Position numbers and translations under genes: made by a program
Shown: in pieces, positions 54,341 to 63,369 of the stretch
Numbering within the stretch: position 1 is the stretch's first letter
How the letters are laid out: every line of letters starts with the position of its first letter
Notes under the pieces: model-generated
The model's database searches: none
What the model was told of the DNA's origin: nothing
What the model saw: the letters and a program-made list of their open reading frames with translations, nothing else
Assembly (NCBI GenBank): GCA_036702975.1
Contig: DATNPX010000026.1
Coordinates: 172,102 to 236,101 of the forward strand
Origin: DATNPX01 sp036702975
Lineage (GTDB): Bacteria; Cyanobacteriota; Vampirovibrionia; Obscuribacterales; Obscuribacteraceae
Reading direction: 5' to 3'
DNA length: 64,000 nucleotides

Positions 54341-54447
54341 CTGAAACTCCCTGCTGGCACCTATGAAAGCTCAATTATAGCCATTGTCAGACAGATTCAG
54401 TGCTGGTTGTGGCTTAGATGCACCTCAGGGTCGACCTGCAAAACCTG

Positions 54448-55944
54448 TCAAGTGTAGTAGCGAGCAAGGAACTCACATAGGTGCTCGACCTCGATAGAGA
54501 GCCCTCGGCGCTTGACACCTGCAGCCAATTGCAACAAGCAGCCTGGATTGGTAGTTAAAACGACATCGGCGCCAGTTGCCTCAATGTTGTCCATTTTCAT
54601 ATCGAGAACCTTTAAGGCCATCTCCGGATGCAACAAGTTGTAAATTCCAGCACTGCCACAACAGTGCTCGGCATCTTTCAAAGGCACTAGCGTGACTGGC
54701 TGAGTTATTGGAACGGCCTTCGGATCAGGTCGGCTTGAAGCATCGCCTGCGGCTAACTCCACAGCACTGGGCGCTGTTGCCGTGCCACCAGATATGACAC
54801 CAGGCAACTCGCTCAGAAGCGTAAGCAACGATTTCGGTGCGTTGCGTACCGATTGAGCGTGGGCAAGATGACACGCCGCGTGGTAAGCGACTTTTAGCCG
54901 CTTCTGCGTAACATTTGCGCCAAAATCCTGCGTCTTGGGTGTGAAACAGCCGTCTGCAAGGGCTTCGGTTATATCCACGACACGCTCAGAGAAGTGCTTT
55001 GCCCGCTCGCTCCACTGTGGATCATCCTTCAGCAAGTGTCCATACTCTTTGAGCATCGCTCCACAACCGGCAGCCGTTACGGCTATCTGCCCTGTGGTCT
55101 TCTCCAAGAGAGCAATGTTTTTCTTCGCCAAACTCAAGGCGATGTCACTCTCACCTGCATGAAAAGCGAGCGCACCGCAACAAGTCTGTTCAGGATTTTC
55201 CGCCGTTCGATTTTGAGCTACTAAGAGATTCATTGCATCATGATTGACATGATTGTAAAAAATATCCATCATGCAACCAGAAAAAAGTTGGACAGCACCA
55301 GATTCTGCCACGATATTCTGCTGGATGCCGGTCGCGCCTGAAGCACGAGAAGAAGCTATTCTCGGTAGTTTACGAAATGGAGGTACTGGCGGAAGAAATT
55401 GGTGCCATTGCGCGAATGCCAGAAAAAGACTCTTCTTCTGCGGTATTAAATGTGGTGCTGCACCTTCAGATTGCTCAGCTTTCTTTTCCGCTTGCTCGGC
55501 TACTGAGGCGAGCAAACGGTCTATCTTAAGAGCCTGCCAGAAGCGAAGAAAGACGCCCTGCATTCGCAAAAGTAAATAGTTTGGCAAGACATATGCGAAG
55601 ACAAAACGCATTATCCAGCGCTGTGCGCCTGCTCTCTTTTCAGCTAGTTTCGGTCTCGCCTGATTGATTATCTGCTCGTATTTTACCCCTGATGGACAAG
55701 CCGTTTGACAGCCTAAACAGCCAAGACATGTATCAATGTGCTCGTACAAATCTTCGTCAAATGGAAGTTGACCGCTAGCCCACTGGCTGAGCAGATAGAT
55801 ACGCCCGCGAGGAGATTCAGTCTCTCTAGCGCTAGCAAGATATGTTGGACACGCAGGCAGACAGAGCCCGCAATGAATGCAAGCGGACAACAAACCAGGA
55901 TCTATCAAAGATTGCGCGGATTGCTGTTCTACTGGCTCGCCCAT
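54448..55944 (-). CDS. glcF: glycolate oxidase iron-sulfur subunit GlcF-like
   Basis: The iron-sulfur subunit that passes electrons from the flavin subunits of glycolate dehydrogenase to the respiratory chain. Two N-terminal 4Fe-4S binding sets are CIHCGLCLPACP and CLGCLGCQTACP. Two CCG-domain motifs follow (CCGALAFHAGE and CCGSAGIYNLLHPE). The length is about 498 residues; an extended linker of about 70 residues between the ferredoxin part and the CCG domains is longer than in E. coli (407). The ATG at 55944 is preceded by GGGAG; an in-frame ATG at 55962 is possible. It follows glcE by 30 bases. Confidence 0.9.
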   Translation of the reverse strand: MGEPVEQQSAQSLIDPGLLSACIHCGLCLPACPTYLASARETESPRGRIYLLSQWASGQLPFDEDLYEHIDTCLGCLGCQTACPSGVKYEQIINQARPKLAEKRAGAQRWIMRFVFAYVLPNYLLLRMQGVFLRFWQALKIDRLLASVAEQAEKKAEQSEGAAPHLIPQKKSLFLAFAQWHQFLPPVPPFRKLPRIASSRASGATGIQQNIVAESGAVQLFSGCMMDIFYNHVNHDAMNLLVAQNRTAENPEQTCCGALAFHAGESDIALSLAKKNIALLEKTTGQIAVTAAGCGAMLKEYGHLLKDDPQWSERAKHFSERVVDITEALADGCFTPKTQDFGANVTQKRLKVAYHAACHLAHAQSVRNAPKSLLTLLSELPGVISGGTATAPSAVELAAGDASSRPDPKAVPITQPVTLVPLKDAEHCCGSAGIYNLLHPEMALKVLDMKMDNIEATGADVVLTTNPGCLLQLAAGVKRRGLSIEVEHLCEFLARYYT

Positions 55945-55974
55945 GTTACTCCCATTCTCCATTCAACAGGCATT

Positions 55975-57213
55975 CTACAACTTTGCCAAAGGATTCATTA
56001 TTCTATGAAAGTCGAATCGTTCCTTGATGCCCTGTTTTAGTTTTACGACTTCCGGATCGTTCTCAGGCAGCCGCTCAACTCGATATTCAAAATCTGTGTC
56101 AGCATATGCGACGGCTAAATCAACCGAAGTGGATGTGCAGTAATCGCGCAATTGCTCAATCGCCATGGCACGGTCATCAGGGTTTTTAAACTTCAGCCTG
56201 AGCCTGCCGACACCCGGACGGTAGTGCACCGACATGGTCAATTTCGCCTCTAAGCGCTGCACTAACGATCTATATTGCGAGCGCGAGCAGCTTACAGAGA
56301 GCGCGGAATCGTCTAGTTCAAACGCAGTCTCGAGTGTCTGCAAAAACTCAGAAAATACACTACCTTGATGTTCATCCAGCTTCCTTAGTTCGACTTTGTA
56401 AGCTTGCGCGAAGTTTTCCAATTGCGGCACGAGTTCATTCACAACTTGTGTGTGTTCAGCGATATTCACGACCAGAAAATCACGAACCTCATTAACTTCG
56501 CTCCCTAAAACGATCTCGACACCTGTGAATGGCAATCCGGATTTGATCAGATCAGAGGCCAAATCGCTCAAAGCGTTGAAGGTTCCACCGGAGACAATGT
56601 AAGTGAAGGCTATTTCCGGTGTTGCGAAAACCCGCAAATGAGCCTTTACAGGTATGCCCAAAGTGCCGCGCGCACCGACAAAAAGTTTTGTCAGGTCGTA
56701 GCCTGTAACATTTTTCACGACCTTGCCACCAGTTCGAATGGTATCACCGCTGGCGAGCAGCACCTCCAAACCGAGCACCATAGAACGAAGTGAATACGAG
56801 TGCTCAAGATAGCCACGGTCGCCGAAGTTGATCACGTCCAGCAGCGTCGACTCTTTCTGAGCAACGTGAGGAAAATACTGATGATTGAGAGCGAGAATCT
56901 TCTCGAGCGAACCAAGCGTAATGCCTGTTTCAACACTTATAACCTGGTCTTCTTGCCGGTATTCGAACACTTTGTTATGTGGATTTTGCTGGTTATTGTC
57001 TCCGTTTTCGCTGAGGTCGACAAAGAAAGGCTTTAAAGCTGGACGGTTCCGCAAGAGCTCTTGCAGAACTGAGGATGGTCGCCGTCCTTGAAAAATCGAA
57101 AAACCATCGCTTATCTTTTCGCGCAATATTGTTTGCAGGGCTTTAGTTGAATTTACCGGCACAAAAGATCCGCCTGAACGCAAGAAGCCAAGATCCTCAA
57201 GGCACCTGTTCAT
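55975..57213 (-). CDS. glcE: glycolate oxidase FAD-binding subunit GlcE-like
   Basis: An FAD_binding_4 (PCMH-type) flavoprotein subunit. The FAD-binding segment has ISVETGITLGSLEKILALN, TLLDVINFGDRGYLEHSYS, and GGKVVKNVTGYDLTKLFVGARGTLG, the last diagnostic for GlcE. The length of 412 residues is above the usual 350, due mainly to N-terminal and C-terminal extensions. glcE and glcF are adjacent, but no glcD gene lies on either side, so the large catalytic flavin subunit must be elsewhere or the complex is reduced. It is divergent from csaB. Confidence 0.87.
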   Translation of the reverse strand: MNRCLEDLGFLRSGGSFVPVNSTKALQTILREKISDGFSIFQGRRPSSVLQELLRNRPALKPFFVDLSENGDNNQQNPHNKVFEYRQEDQVISVETGITLGSLEKILALNHQYFPHVAQKESTLLDVINFGDRGYLEHSYSLRSMVLGLEVLLASGDTIRTGGKVVKNVTGYDLTKLFVGARGTLGIPVKAHLRVFATPEIAFTYIVSGGTFNALSDLASDLIKSGLPFTGVEIVLGSEVNEVRDFLVVNIAEHTQVVNELVPQLENFAQAYKVELRKLDEHQGSVFSEFLQTLETAFELDDSALSVSCSRSQYRSLVQRLEAKLTMSVHYRPGVGRLRLKFKNPDDRAMAIEQLRDYCTSTSVDLAVAYADTDFEYRVERLPENDPEVVKLKQGIKERFDFHRIMNPLAKL

Positions 57214-57403
57214 CGAGTTTGCTCGTACAAAATGCCATCGACTAGTTTAGATGACGAGAGAGAACTAAATTTCCAAATTGAACAACCGCAATCTATTAGA
57301 ATTAATTACATGCTGGTGCTCTTGGCTTTCGGTAGAGGAAAAGCCGTCACGCAAGCGATGAGACGCTAGACAATTCGATCACAGGAGTAAAGACATCGCT
57401 TAA

Positions 57404-58543
57404 ATGCCCGTGTTAAGCAGAGAATTGGTCGTCATATCCGGTTACTACGGATTCAACAACCTCGGAGATGAAGCCATCCTCGAGCAGATAACCACCGAGC
57501 TGAAGGAGATTATCAGTGCCGATAACATCGTCGTTCTTTCGAACAACCCGCAGCGTACAGCATCTCGCTATGGTGTGAAATCTGTTTCCCGATGGAGATT
57601 GGCATCTTTAGTCAAACTACTGCCGCAGACAAAGCTTTTTGTTAGCGGTGGCGGCGGTCTCTTCCAGGATGTAACCAGCATGAAACCGCCTCTTTTTTAT
57701 GGCGGGCAGATATTTCTAGCCAAACTATATGGTGCCAAAATCATGGTGTTTGCACAGGGGATTGGTCCGCTCAAGTCAGGTCTGAGCAACTTTGTCACTA
57801 AGACCTCAATGTGGTGCGCGCACGCGTTGACGGTTAGAGACTCTGATTCATGCACGCTCTTGAAAAAGTGGGGCATCAACGCAGCTCTCACTGCAGACCC
57901 TGTGTGGAGACTGCAAAGCTCGCCCCTGCCTCAGGGTCTCGACACGCAATTTCGCAAGATGTTCGCCAATCGTCCCGGCTTATTAGTTGGATTGTCGCTT
58001 AGAGAGAGCAAGAACTTCCAACTTGACCACATGGACGCCCTATTGAATGCGATGGCTGAAGCCCTGCCGAATGATGCTGAAGTTCTTTTGCTGCCCCTGC
58101 AGCGCGAGCAAGATGCTCAGCCATTGGAAGATTTTCGCAAACGATGGGAGGCTCGTGGGCGCAAAGCACAAGCGATGAGTCTCACAGATCTGGAGAAGCC
58201 CAGTCAATGGCTAAACCTACTTGGGAGGCTGGACTTACTAGTCGGTATGAGGCTACACGCAATTATCATGGCACTAAAGAGCAGAGTGCCTGTTGCCGGA
58301 ATTTCATACGATCCCAAAGTAGAACGCGTGTTGAGGGAGTTCGAGCAACCTGTCTTAAATCTTGAAAATACCGAGAACGGCAGTCTGCAACGGGAATGGG
58401 AGAATTCTTTGAAATTGGCAGTAGCTGAGCGTACAGCCCTGGCAAAGCACGCCGGGGTGAAATCAGAAGCTGCAAAAAATCTCGCTAGACAGAACTTCCA
58501 AGCGCTAGCTAAAATTTTGAATAAGGAAGTCCCCCAAGAGTAA
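57404..58543 (+). CDS. csaB: polysaccharide pyruvyl transferase, CsaB-like
   Basis: Adds pyruvyl ketal to a cell-surface polysaccharide, the modification that S-layer SLH domains bind. The family opening GYYGFNNLGDEAILEQI is clear, followed by FVSGGGGLFQD, VFAQGIGPL, and near the C-terminus VGMRLHAIIMAL and PVAGISYDPKV. The length of 379 residues fits CsaB. The ATG is used. tagA follows within 55 bases on the same strand, supporting a shared role in surface polymer assembly. Confidence 0.9.
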   Translation: MPVLSRELVVISGYYGFNNLGDEAILEQITTELKEIISADNIVVLSNNPQRTASRYGVKSVSRWRLASLVKLLPQTKLFVSGGGGLFQDVTSMKPPLFYGGQIFLAKLYGAKIMVFAQGIGPLKSGLSNFVTKTSMWCAHALTVRDSDSCTLLKKWGINAALTADPVWRLQSSPLPQGLDTQFRKMFANRPGLLVGLSLRESKNFQLDHMDALLNAMAEALPNDAEVLLLPLQREQDAQPLEDFRKRWEARGRKAQAMSLTDLEKPSQWLNLLGRLDLLVGMRLHAIIMALKSRVPVAGISYDPKVERVLREFEQPVLNLENTENGSLQREWENSLKLAVAERTALAKHAGVKSEAAKNLARQNFQALAKILNKEVPQE

Positions 58544-58597
58544 TGTCGAATATGGCGTTTCAGTGGGACGATCTAGTTTACCCAGGCGCCCTTATCG

Positions 58598-59440
58598 ATG
58601 TCTGCCTTGACTGCCACATACAAAAATAGACAAAAAGTACTGGGCTACCCGGTCGACATGGTAAGCGAGCAATCTGCGCTCGAAATCATCAGCGAAGCTT
58701 GGAAAAACGGCAAAAGCCTTCATGTCGTCACCATCAACGCCGAAATGGTGGTGACAGCCCAACGAGACCAGCAGCTAGACCGAATCATTCGTCATGCGCA
58801 TTTGATCGTCCCAGACGGTTCCGGCGTGGTATTTGCCCTCAAGCTAATAGGGCAGACCGTAACCAAGTTACCTGGTATTGAGCTTGCAGCGGCCGCGCTG
58901 AGAGAAGCAGCAAAAACCAATCGTCGTATCGCCTTGCTTGGTGGCAAGCCCGAAGTAATGGAGAAATTACAGAAAGTGCTTATCGAGCAGTATCCGGGTA
59001 TCAACATAGTTGCTAGCCACGATGGATATTGGTCAAACGACACCGAGGACGAAGTAGTGAACGCGCTTTCAGTGGCTGAGCCAGACTTGCTACTGGTAGC
59101 AATGGGCGTTCCCAGGCAAGAATATTTTTTAGACCGCTGGCATGCGGCCTTCCCTCATGCTGTAATGATCGGTGTAGGCGGCAGTTTTGACGTATGGACC
59201 GGAACGGTTAAAAGAGCCCCGGCATTATTTAGAAAATTGCACCTAGAGTGGCTCTACAGGCTGCTGGCAGAGCCATGGCGCTACAAGCGCATAGGCTCGG
59301 CGTTACCAAGTTTCGCCATCCAGGTATTAGCTGAAGCCGCTCGCAATAATATGCAAGCGGAATCAAAGCATGGCGAGCGACGCAATTCAAAGCGCCACAA
59401 CAACCACGACAAGTCGAAAGAACGCTCGAAAGAGAAATAA
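58598..59440 (+). CDS. tagA: WecG/TagA/CpsF-family glycosyltransferase
   Basis: A membrane-associated N-acetylmannosaminyltransferase-like enzyme that adds the second sugar on a lipid-linked GlcNAc. Diagnostic segments: HVVTINAEMVVTAQRD, the catalytic Asp in VPDGSGVVFALK, LLGGKPEVMEKLQ, and LLVAMGVPRQEYFLD. The core ends around residue 245 and a Lys/Arg/Ser-rich tail of about 35 residues follows. The length is 280. It follows csaB and touches mrnC. Together with csaB this suggests a secondary cell-wall polymer. Confidence 0.9.
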   Translation: MSALTATYKNRQKVLGYPVDMVSEQSALEIISEAWKNGKSLHVVTINAEMVVTAQRDQQLDRIIRHAHLIVPDGSGVVFALKLIGQTVTKLPGIELAAAALREAAKTNRRIALLGGKPEVMEKLQKVLIEQYPGINIVASHDGYWSNDTEDEVVNALSVAEPDLLLVAMGVPRQEYFLDRWHAAFPHAVMIGVGGSFDVWTGTVKRAPALFRKLHLEWLYRLLAEPWRYKRIGSALPSFAIQVLAEAARNNMQAESKHGERRNSKRHNNHDKSKERSKEK

Positions 59441-59441
59441 G

Positions 59442-59837
59442 GTGAGCCTCTTTTTTACCGAGCCGCATCAACCAGGTTCGGCGCTGGCATTGCCGATAGC
59501 TCTTCTGGCTCACCTGGGCGACGCTGTCTTTCATCTCTACGAACGTGAACGGGCTATTTTTAGCGCCAGTACGGCAAAAGAGATGCACAGGCGAGTGAAC
59601 AAGCGTGTAAATGCCGAGAAACAGGCGGATTTGCTGGATGCGATCAGCGAACACCTGAGCGAAAGAGAGTTAGATCTAGTTAGGCGGGCACGCAATATAA
59701 AGGCAAGCAATTTAAAACGGGCTCTCCAAGCCGTTTCACGCAAAGCAACAGCATTTGAAGCCTTGTTGGGATACTTATATTTAGAGGACCCGACAAGGCT
59801 TCGGCATGTTCTGGCTTTGACGACAACGGCCGAATAA
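59442..59837 (+). CDS. mrnC: Mini-ribonuclease III
   Basis: A compact RNase III-type enzyme without dsRBD that matures 23S rRNA in Bacillus. The catalytic region is LAHLGDAVFHLYERE; the C-terminal RRARNIKASN and TAFEALLGYLYLED are the second RNase III helices. A GTG two bases after the tagA stop gives 131 residues, the family norm. A longer ATG frame from 59370 overlaps tagA by 71 bases and would add 24 unrelated residues. In other bacteria mrnC neighbours cysS; here it follows surface-polymer genes. Confidence 0.88.
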   Translation: MSLFFTEPHQPGSALALPIALLAHLGDAVFHLYERERAIFSASTAKEMHRRVNKRVNAEKQADLLDAISEHLSERELDLVRRARNIKASNLKRALQAVSRKATAFEALLGYLYLEDPTRLRHVLALTTTAE

Positions 59838-59955
59838 GGCACTAGCGGGGGCATGGCGCAATTTAGGCACGCCCATTAGATAGTTTTACACGAGGAACTT
59901 AGCACTCGGAAATACTTGACAGTGCCCGTCCCGAGGACGAAACCTTAACAATAGG

Positions 59956-61182
59956 TTGCTAGGATGTGTTCCTCGGAAAGATGGTGTTACTTTAGGCTTA
60001 GAGACATTTTGTTCTTTTGATCGCCAATACTGGAAGCTAAACCACTTGGTAAAGCCTGAGGAAATCTATCGCTGCCTCGTTCAACACACCGCTGATGGGC
60101 TAATTATCAGTGATCCCAAGGGTGTGATAACCGCCTGCAACCCAGCTTTCCTGAAGCTGGTCAATCAGAGCGAGCAACAGTTAATCGGCCAGCCAATCTC
60201 GACGGTTGTCGACATAGAGGCTTTCCAGCAGTCCGCACAAGCTCCAACGCCGGAGAAAAGCAAAGGCACCAAAAATGGTGGCAGCGGTAAGGCCACGGTG
60301 CAATCTGAAGCGGCAGTGTCGGAATACGCACCAAAGACTGTGAATATCTATGCACGTGGCGGCGTAGAGTTGACTATGCCCGTGAGTCAGATACCGCTCA
60401 GTCCAAACGGTAGTAACCTCGGTCATATGACGCTCGTCTATATTGTGCAAGCGAATTCAGTTCAACAGGCACAAACTGAATTTGTCAGCACTGTAAGCCA
60501 TGAGTTGAGAACTCCGCTCACCAGCATCAAGGGATTTGCCGACACGATTTTGCGCTCTGGTGACAAAATCGAACCAACGCAACAGCGCCGCTACATCGGT
60601 ATTATCAAAGACCAGGCGGACAGATTGGGCAGACTTGTTGAAGACCTGTTAGCGGTCTCACGTCTCGAGTCGAAAAAAATGCAGCTTACGATTCGCGCAA
60701 TCGACCTGGCCGAAACCGTGCAACGGGTGCAGCGAAATCTCGCAGACAAAGCACGCAACCACAAAATAGTAAACAAGATTCCCATGGGGCTGCCTCAGGT
60801 TTGGGCTGATGCAGACCGTCTCGAACAGATCCTGACTAATTTGATCGACAATGCGATCAAGTATTCACCTCCGAAAACGACCGTTCAGGTAACTGCTCGG
60901 GACGTCGAAGGCAGTACCGAGATGGTTGAGTTTTCTGTTTCGGACGAAGGCGTTGGCATTCCGCAAGAACATCTGCCACAGATATTCACAAAATTTGGGC
61001 GACTGGATAATCCGCTCGTGAGACAGACCGAAGGCACTGGTTTAGGACTCTACATAACACGTTCACTCGTGCTGGCGCTTGGTGGTCAAATAAAAGTCAC
61101 GAGTGAGCCAGGGAACACGACATTCACAGTACAGCTGCCAGCCGCAACGTTTGAGCTTCAGGCGGAACGGGGGCGCGACTAA
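59956..61182 (+). CDS. PAS-domain sensor histidine kinase
   Basis: Cytosolic two-component sensor. A PAS domain (about residues 36-160, HTADGLIISDPKGVITACNPA) is interrupted by a Lys/Gly/Ser-rich insertion of about 50 residues. The HisKA phospho-acceptor is the His in STVSHELRTPLTSIKG, followed by N box NLIDNAIKYSPP, G1 DEGVGIP and G2 TGLGLYITR. No transmembrane helix. The start is unclear: the frame opens with a TTG at 59956, while a TTG at 60046 after GGAAG fits the PAS boundary. It lies one base before the next gene. Confidence 0.88.
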   Translation: MLGCVPRKDGVTLGLETFCSFDRQYWKLNHLVKPEEIYRCLVQHTADGLIISDPKGVITACNPAFLKLVNQSEQQLIGQPISTVVDIEAFQQSAQAPTPEKSKGTKNGGSGKATVQSEAAVSEYAPKTVNIYARGGVELTMPVSQIPLSPNGSNLGHMTLVYIVQANSVQQAQTEFVSTVSHELRTPLTSIKGFADTILRSGDKIEPTQQRRYIGIIKDQADRLGRLVEDLLAVSRLESKKMQLTIRAIDLAETVQRVQRNLADKARNHKIVNKIPMGLPQVWADADRLEQILTNLIDNAIKYSPPKTTVQVTARDVEGSTEMVEFSVSDEGVGIPQEHLPQIFTKFGRLDNPLVRQTEGTGLGLYITRSLVLALGGQIKVTSEPGNTTFTVQLPAATFELQAERGRD

Positions 61183-61183
61183 G

Positions 61184-62545
61184 ATGCTTCCGACTCCCAT
61201 TATCATGGTAATTCACCAAGCCCGGTCGGCCGCCGATTACGCTTCGATACTTGAGAAAACAGGAGCGCGCGTGCATGCTGTGGCTTCGTTCGAAGAAGCG
61301 AACGAACTGCTCTCTTTCTTGCATCCTGACTTGATAGTGCTAGCCGCTAGCATGCCAGAAGGCGATGGCAGGCTTTATTGCCAGCAGATTCGTGCCACCA
61401 TGGTGCACCCGCGACCGGTTCTCGTTCTTCTGCATGGTTCAAATGATGTAAACGAGCGCATTAGTGCCTTCAGATATGGTGCTGACGACGTGCTTGGCGA
61501 TCCGATCGACAAGAATGAGCTTGCTATCCGCGTTCTCGCTCACTTGAGAAGGCGGCAAGAAGAGTTTTGCAATCCACTAACACAACTGCCAGGGCCCAAC
61601 TTAATTAGACGAATGCTCGAGCAATCGTTGGTGTCAGATCGCCCATGGTCGGCAATGTCTATCGACTTGAATAAGATTCGCGTCTACAACGAAACCTATG
61701 GCGACCTCGCAGGCGACCAGCTGATTAAGGCTCTCGGAGCCATTCTCAATGACATCGCTGACGACAATGACTTCGTCGGTCATATTGAAGCAGACGATTT
61801 CTTTATGGTAACGCAGACTGAAAGTGCTGAAAAGAAAGCCGACAAGATCTGCCAACAGTTCGACCACATTAGTCGCCGCTTTTATCCTCGGGGCGACATC
61901 GAAAGAGGTTATCTTATCTCGGTAGGGCGAGCCGGAATTCGGCGCCGAGTGCCACTGATTTCAATTGCAATCGGTATCGTATCCAGCGCCAAACGGCGGT
62001 TCCAAAGTTACGTCGATGTGCTAACCACGGCTAGAGACTATCGTTATTTAGCAAAGAGAAAACAGGGTTCGGCTTATGTAAGCGACAACATGCCTATTGA
62101 ATCACTGTCCCTTAAATTCGCCGAACGCAACGCCAAGAATTCTGCAAGAGGCGAAGCAGTGAGCGAAAGACATCCCCGAATTCTGGTGGTGGAACCAGAT
62201 GGGGCCATGGCTTTGCTTTTGCAGGAAACCTTGTCGCTTGAAGGTTATCTCGTGCAGGTAACGAGTTCAGCCGACGATGCCCTTGAGCTGGCAAACTCGC
62301 AGCCACCGGATTTGGTGCTGCTGGAATCTGCATTGGCGGACCGCCAGATGGATGGTTGGGATCTCTGTCGTGCCTTTAAAGAGAGCGCCACTCTGTGCAA
62401 TACCTGGGTCGTAATGGCAACATCACATCCGGATCAATCAGCAGCTCTTGAGGCTGGAGCAGACCTTTATCTGCCCAAGCCGTTCGACATGCCAGCACTA
62501 CTCAATGAAGTCAGCTATCTCTTGAAGATAGGCGTAGGAACTTAG
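61184..62545 (+). CDS. REC-GGDEF-REC signalling protein with degenerate signature residues
   Basis: 453 residues in three domains: receiver 1 (about 4-122), GGDEF-like (about 130-305), receiver 2 (about 330-450). Receiver 1 has Ala54 where the phospho-acceptor Asp should be (PDLIVLAASMP), no acidic N-terminal pair, and Asp for the conserved Lys. Receiver 2 keeps Pro-Lys-Pro and Thr/Ser but has Glu381 in place of Asp. The GGDEF motif reads EADDF, so diguanylate cyclase activity is doubtful. The ATG follows the kinase stop by one base, with a G-rich ribosome site, so the pair is cotranscribed. It may sense nucleotides or act as a phospho-independent scaffold. Confidence 0.88.
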   Translation: MLPTPIIMVIHQARSAADYASILEKTGARVHAVASFEEANELLSFLHPDLIVLAASMPEGDGRLYCQQIRATMVHPRPVLVLLHGSNDVNERISAFRYGADDVLGDPIDKNELAIRVLAHLRRRQEEFCNPLTQLPGPNLIRRMLEQSLVSDRPWSAMSIDLNKIRVYNETYGDLAGDQLIKALGAILNDIADDNDFVGHIEADDFFMVTQTESAEKKADKICQQFDHISRRFYPRGDIERGYLISVGRAGIRRRVPLISIAIGIVSSAKRRFQSYVDVLTTARDYRYLAKRKQGSAYVSDNMPIESLSLKFAERNAKNSARGEAVSERHPRILVVEPDGAMALLLQETLSLEGYLVQVTSSADDALELANSQPPDLVLLESALADRQMDGWDLCRAFKESATLCNTWVVMATSHPDQSAALEAGADLYLPKPFDMPALLNEVSYLLKIGVGT

Positions 62546-63189
62546 CTCTGAGACTCCAGATCATGCAAACGCTGCAAGATCCAGTCGATGCCATCGACTA
62601 TGGAACTAGCTTCGTAGTCAGGGCGCACAACCCACTGGTACTCGCCCTTCAAGACGGCTTCTCCGTAGCCAGTTCTGACTAGCACGCCTAACGAGTTGCA
62701 GTTGCGGGCCAGGTCAATATCAGAGGCTTTGTCCCCAACCACAAATGAGCGAGCCCTATCAAGCTCGGCGTGGTCAGCAAATGCTTTCTCGACCATCCCT
62801 ACCTCCGGTTTACGGCAGTCGCATTCAATCGCATAGGGAGCTACCGTACCTTCAGCTAAGTGCGGGCAATAGTAAATGTCGTCTAGATGAGCGCCCTGAG
62901 CTGCAAGCAATTTGGTCAATCGTTCATGCAAGGCGTGAATATGAGACTCAGCATAGTAGCCACGTGCTGCCCCGGTTTGATTGGTCACAAGAATCGCCGC
63001 AACACCAGCATCATTCAATTTTTTGAGAGCTAAGCCGGCACCATCAATGAGGTTCAAATTGTCGACCTCTCGAATATAGCCCGCTTCTACGTTTAGCGTT
63101 CCATCTCTGTCGAGAAACACTACAGGTCGCTTAGGGCTAGTGGAGATCTTCGAGTCGTTGCTAGAGTCTGATTTTCCCATGAGTACCAT
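62542..63189 (-). CDS. gmhB: D-glycero-beta-D-manno-heptose-1,7-bisphosphate 7-phosphatase
   Basis: HAD-superfamily phosphatase of ADP-heptose synthesis. Motif I is VVFLDRDGTLNVE, motif II LVTNQTG, zinc-loop cysteines and histidine are in YYCPHLAEG and ECDCRKPEVGM, and the last Asp pair is in VGDKASDIDLA. The length of about 215 residues includes an N-terminal Ser/Lys extension; the ATG at 63189 is one of three clustered possible starts (63195 GTG, 63180 ATG). It converges with the signalling gene, overlapping by four bases. It implies heptose in LPS or another glycan; the closely related histidinol phosphatase function is less likely. Confidence 0.9.
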   Translation of the reverse strand: MVLMGKSDSSNDSKISTSPKRPVVFLDRDGTLNVEAGYIREVDNLNLIDGAGLALKKLNDAGVAAILVTNQTGAARGYYAESHIHALHERLTKLLAAQGAHLDDIYYCPHLAEGTVAPYAIECDCRKPEVGMVEKAFADHAELDRARSFVVGDKASDIDLARNCNSLGVLVRTGYGEAVLKGEYQWVVRPDYEASSIVDGIDWILQRLHDLESQS

Positions 63190-63202
63190 GATCACATATT
63201 TC

Positions 63203-63232
63203 TTGCATCTATGGATTATTACCTTTTACTAT
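63203..63232 (+). promoter_or_regulatory. possible promoter of the BlaI-family gene
   Basis: TTGCAT, an 18-base spacer and TACTAT, about 140 bases before the ATG. Moderate match only. Confidence 0.35.
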
Positions 63233-63369
63233 AGAAACTCGTGAATGCCAGGAAAAGCTGACCTAACGGACGTTTCAGAGGCTACTTTCACAGTGTGCTG
63301 CGTGTGCGTATTGAAGTTCGCTGTGTTACGATCGGACAATCATCTTCTTGAAAGGCGCTTAAACACGGC

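Noticed and set aside
59916..59921. Consensus TTGACA upstream of the PAS kinase gene as a promoter
   Set aside because: No -10-like box occurs at 16-18 bases downstream.
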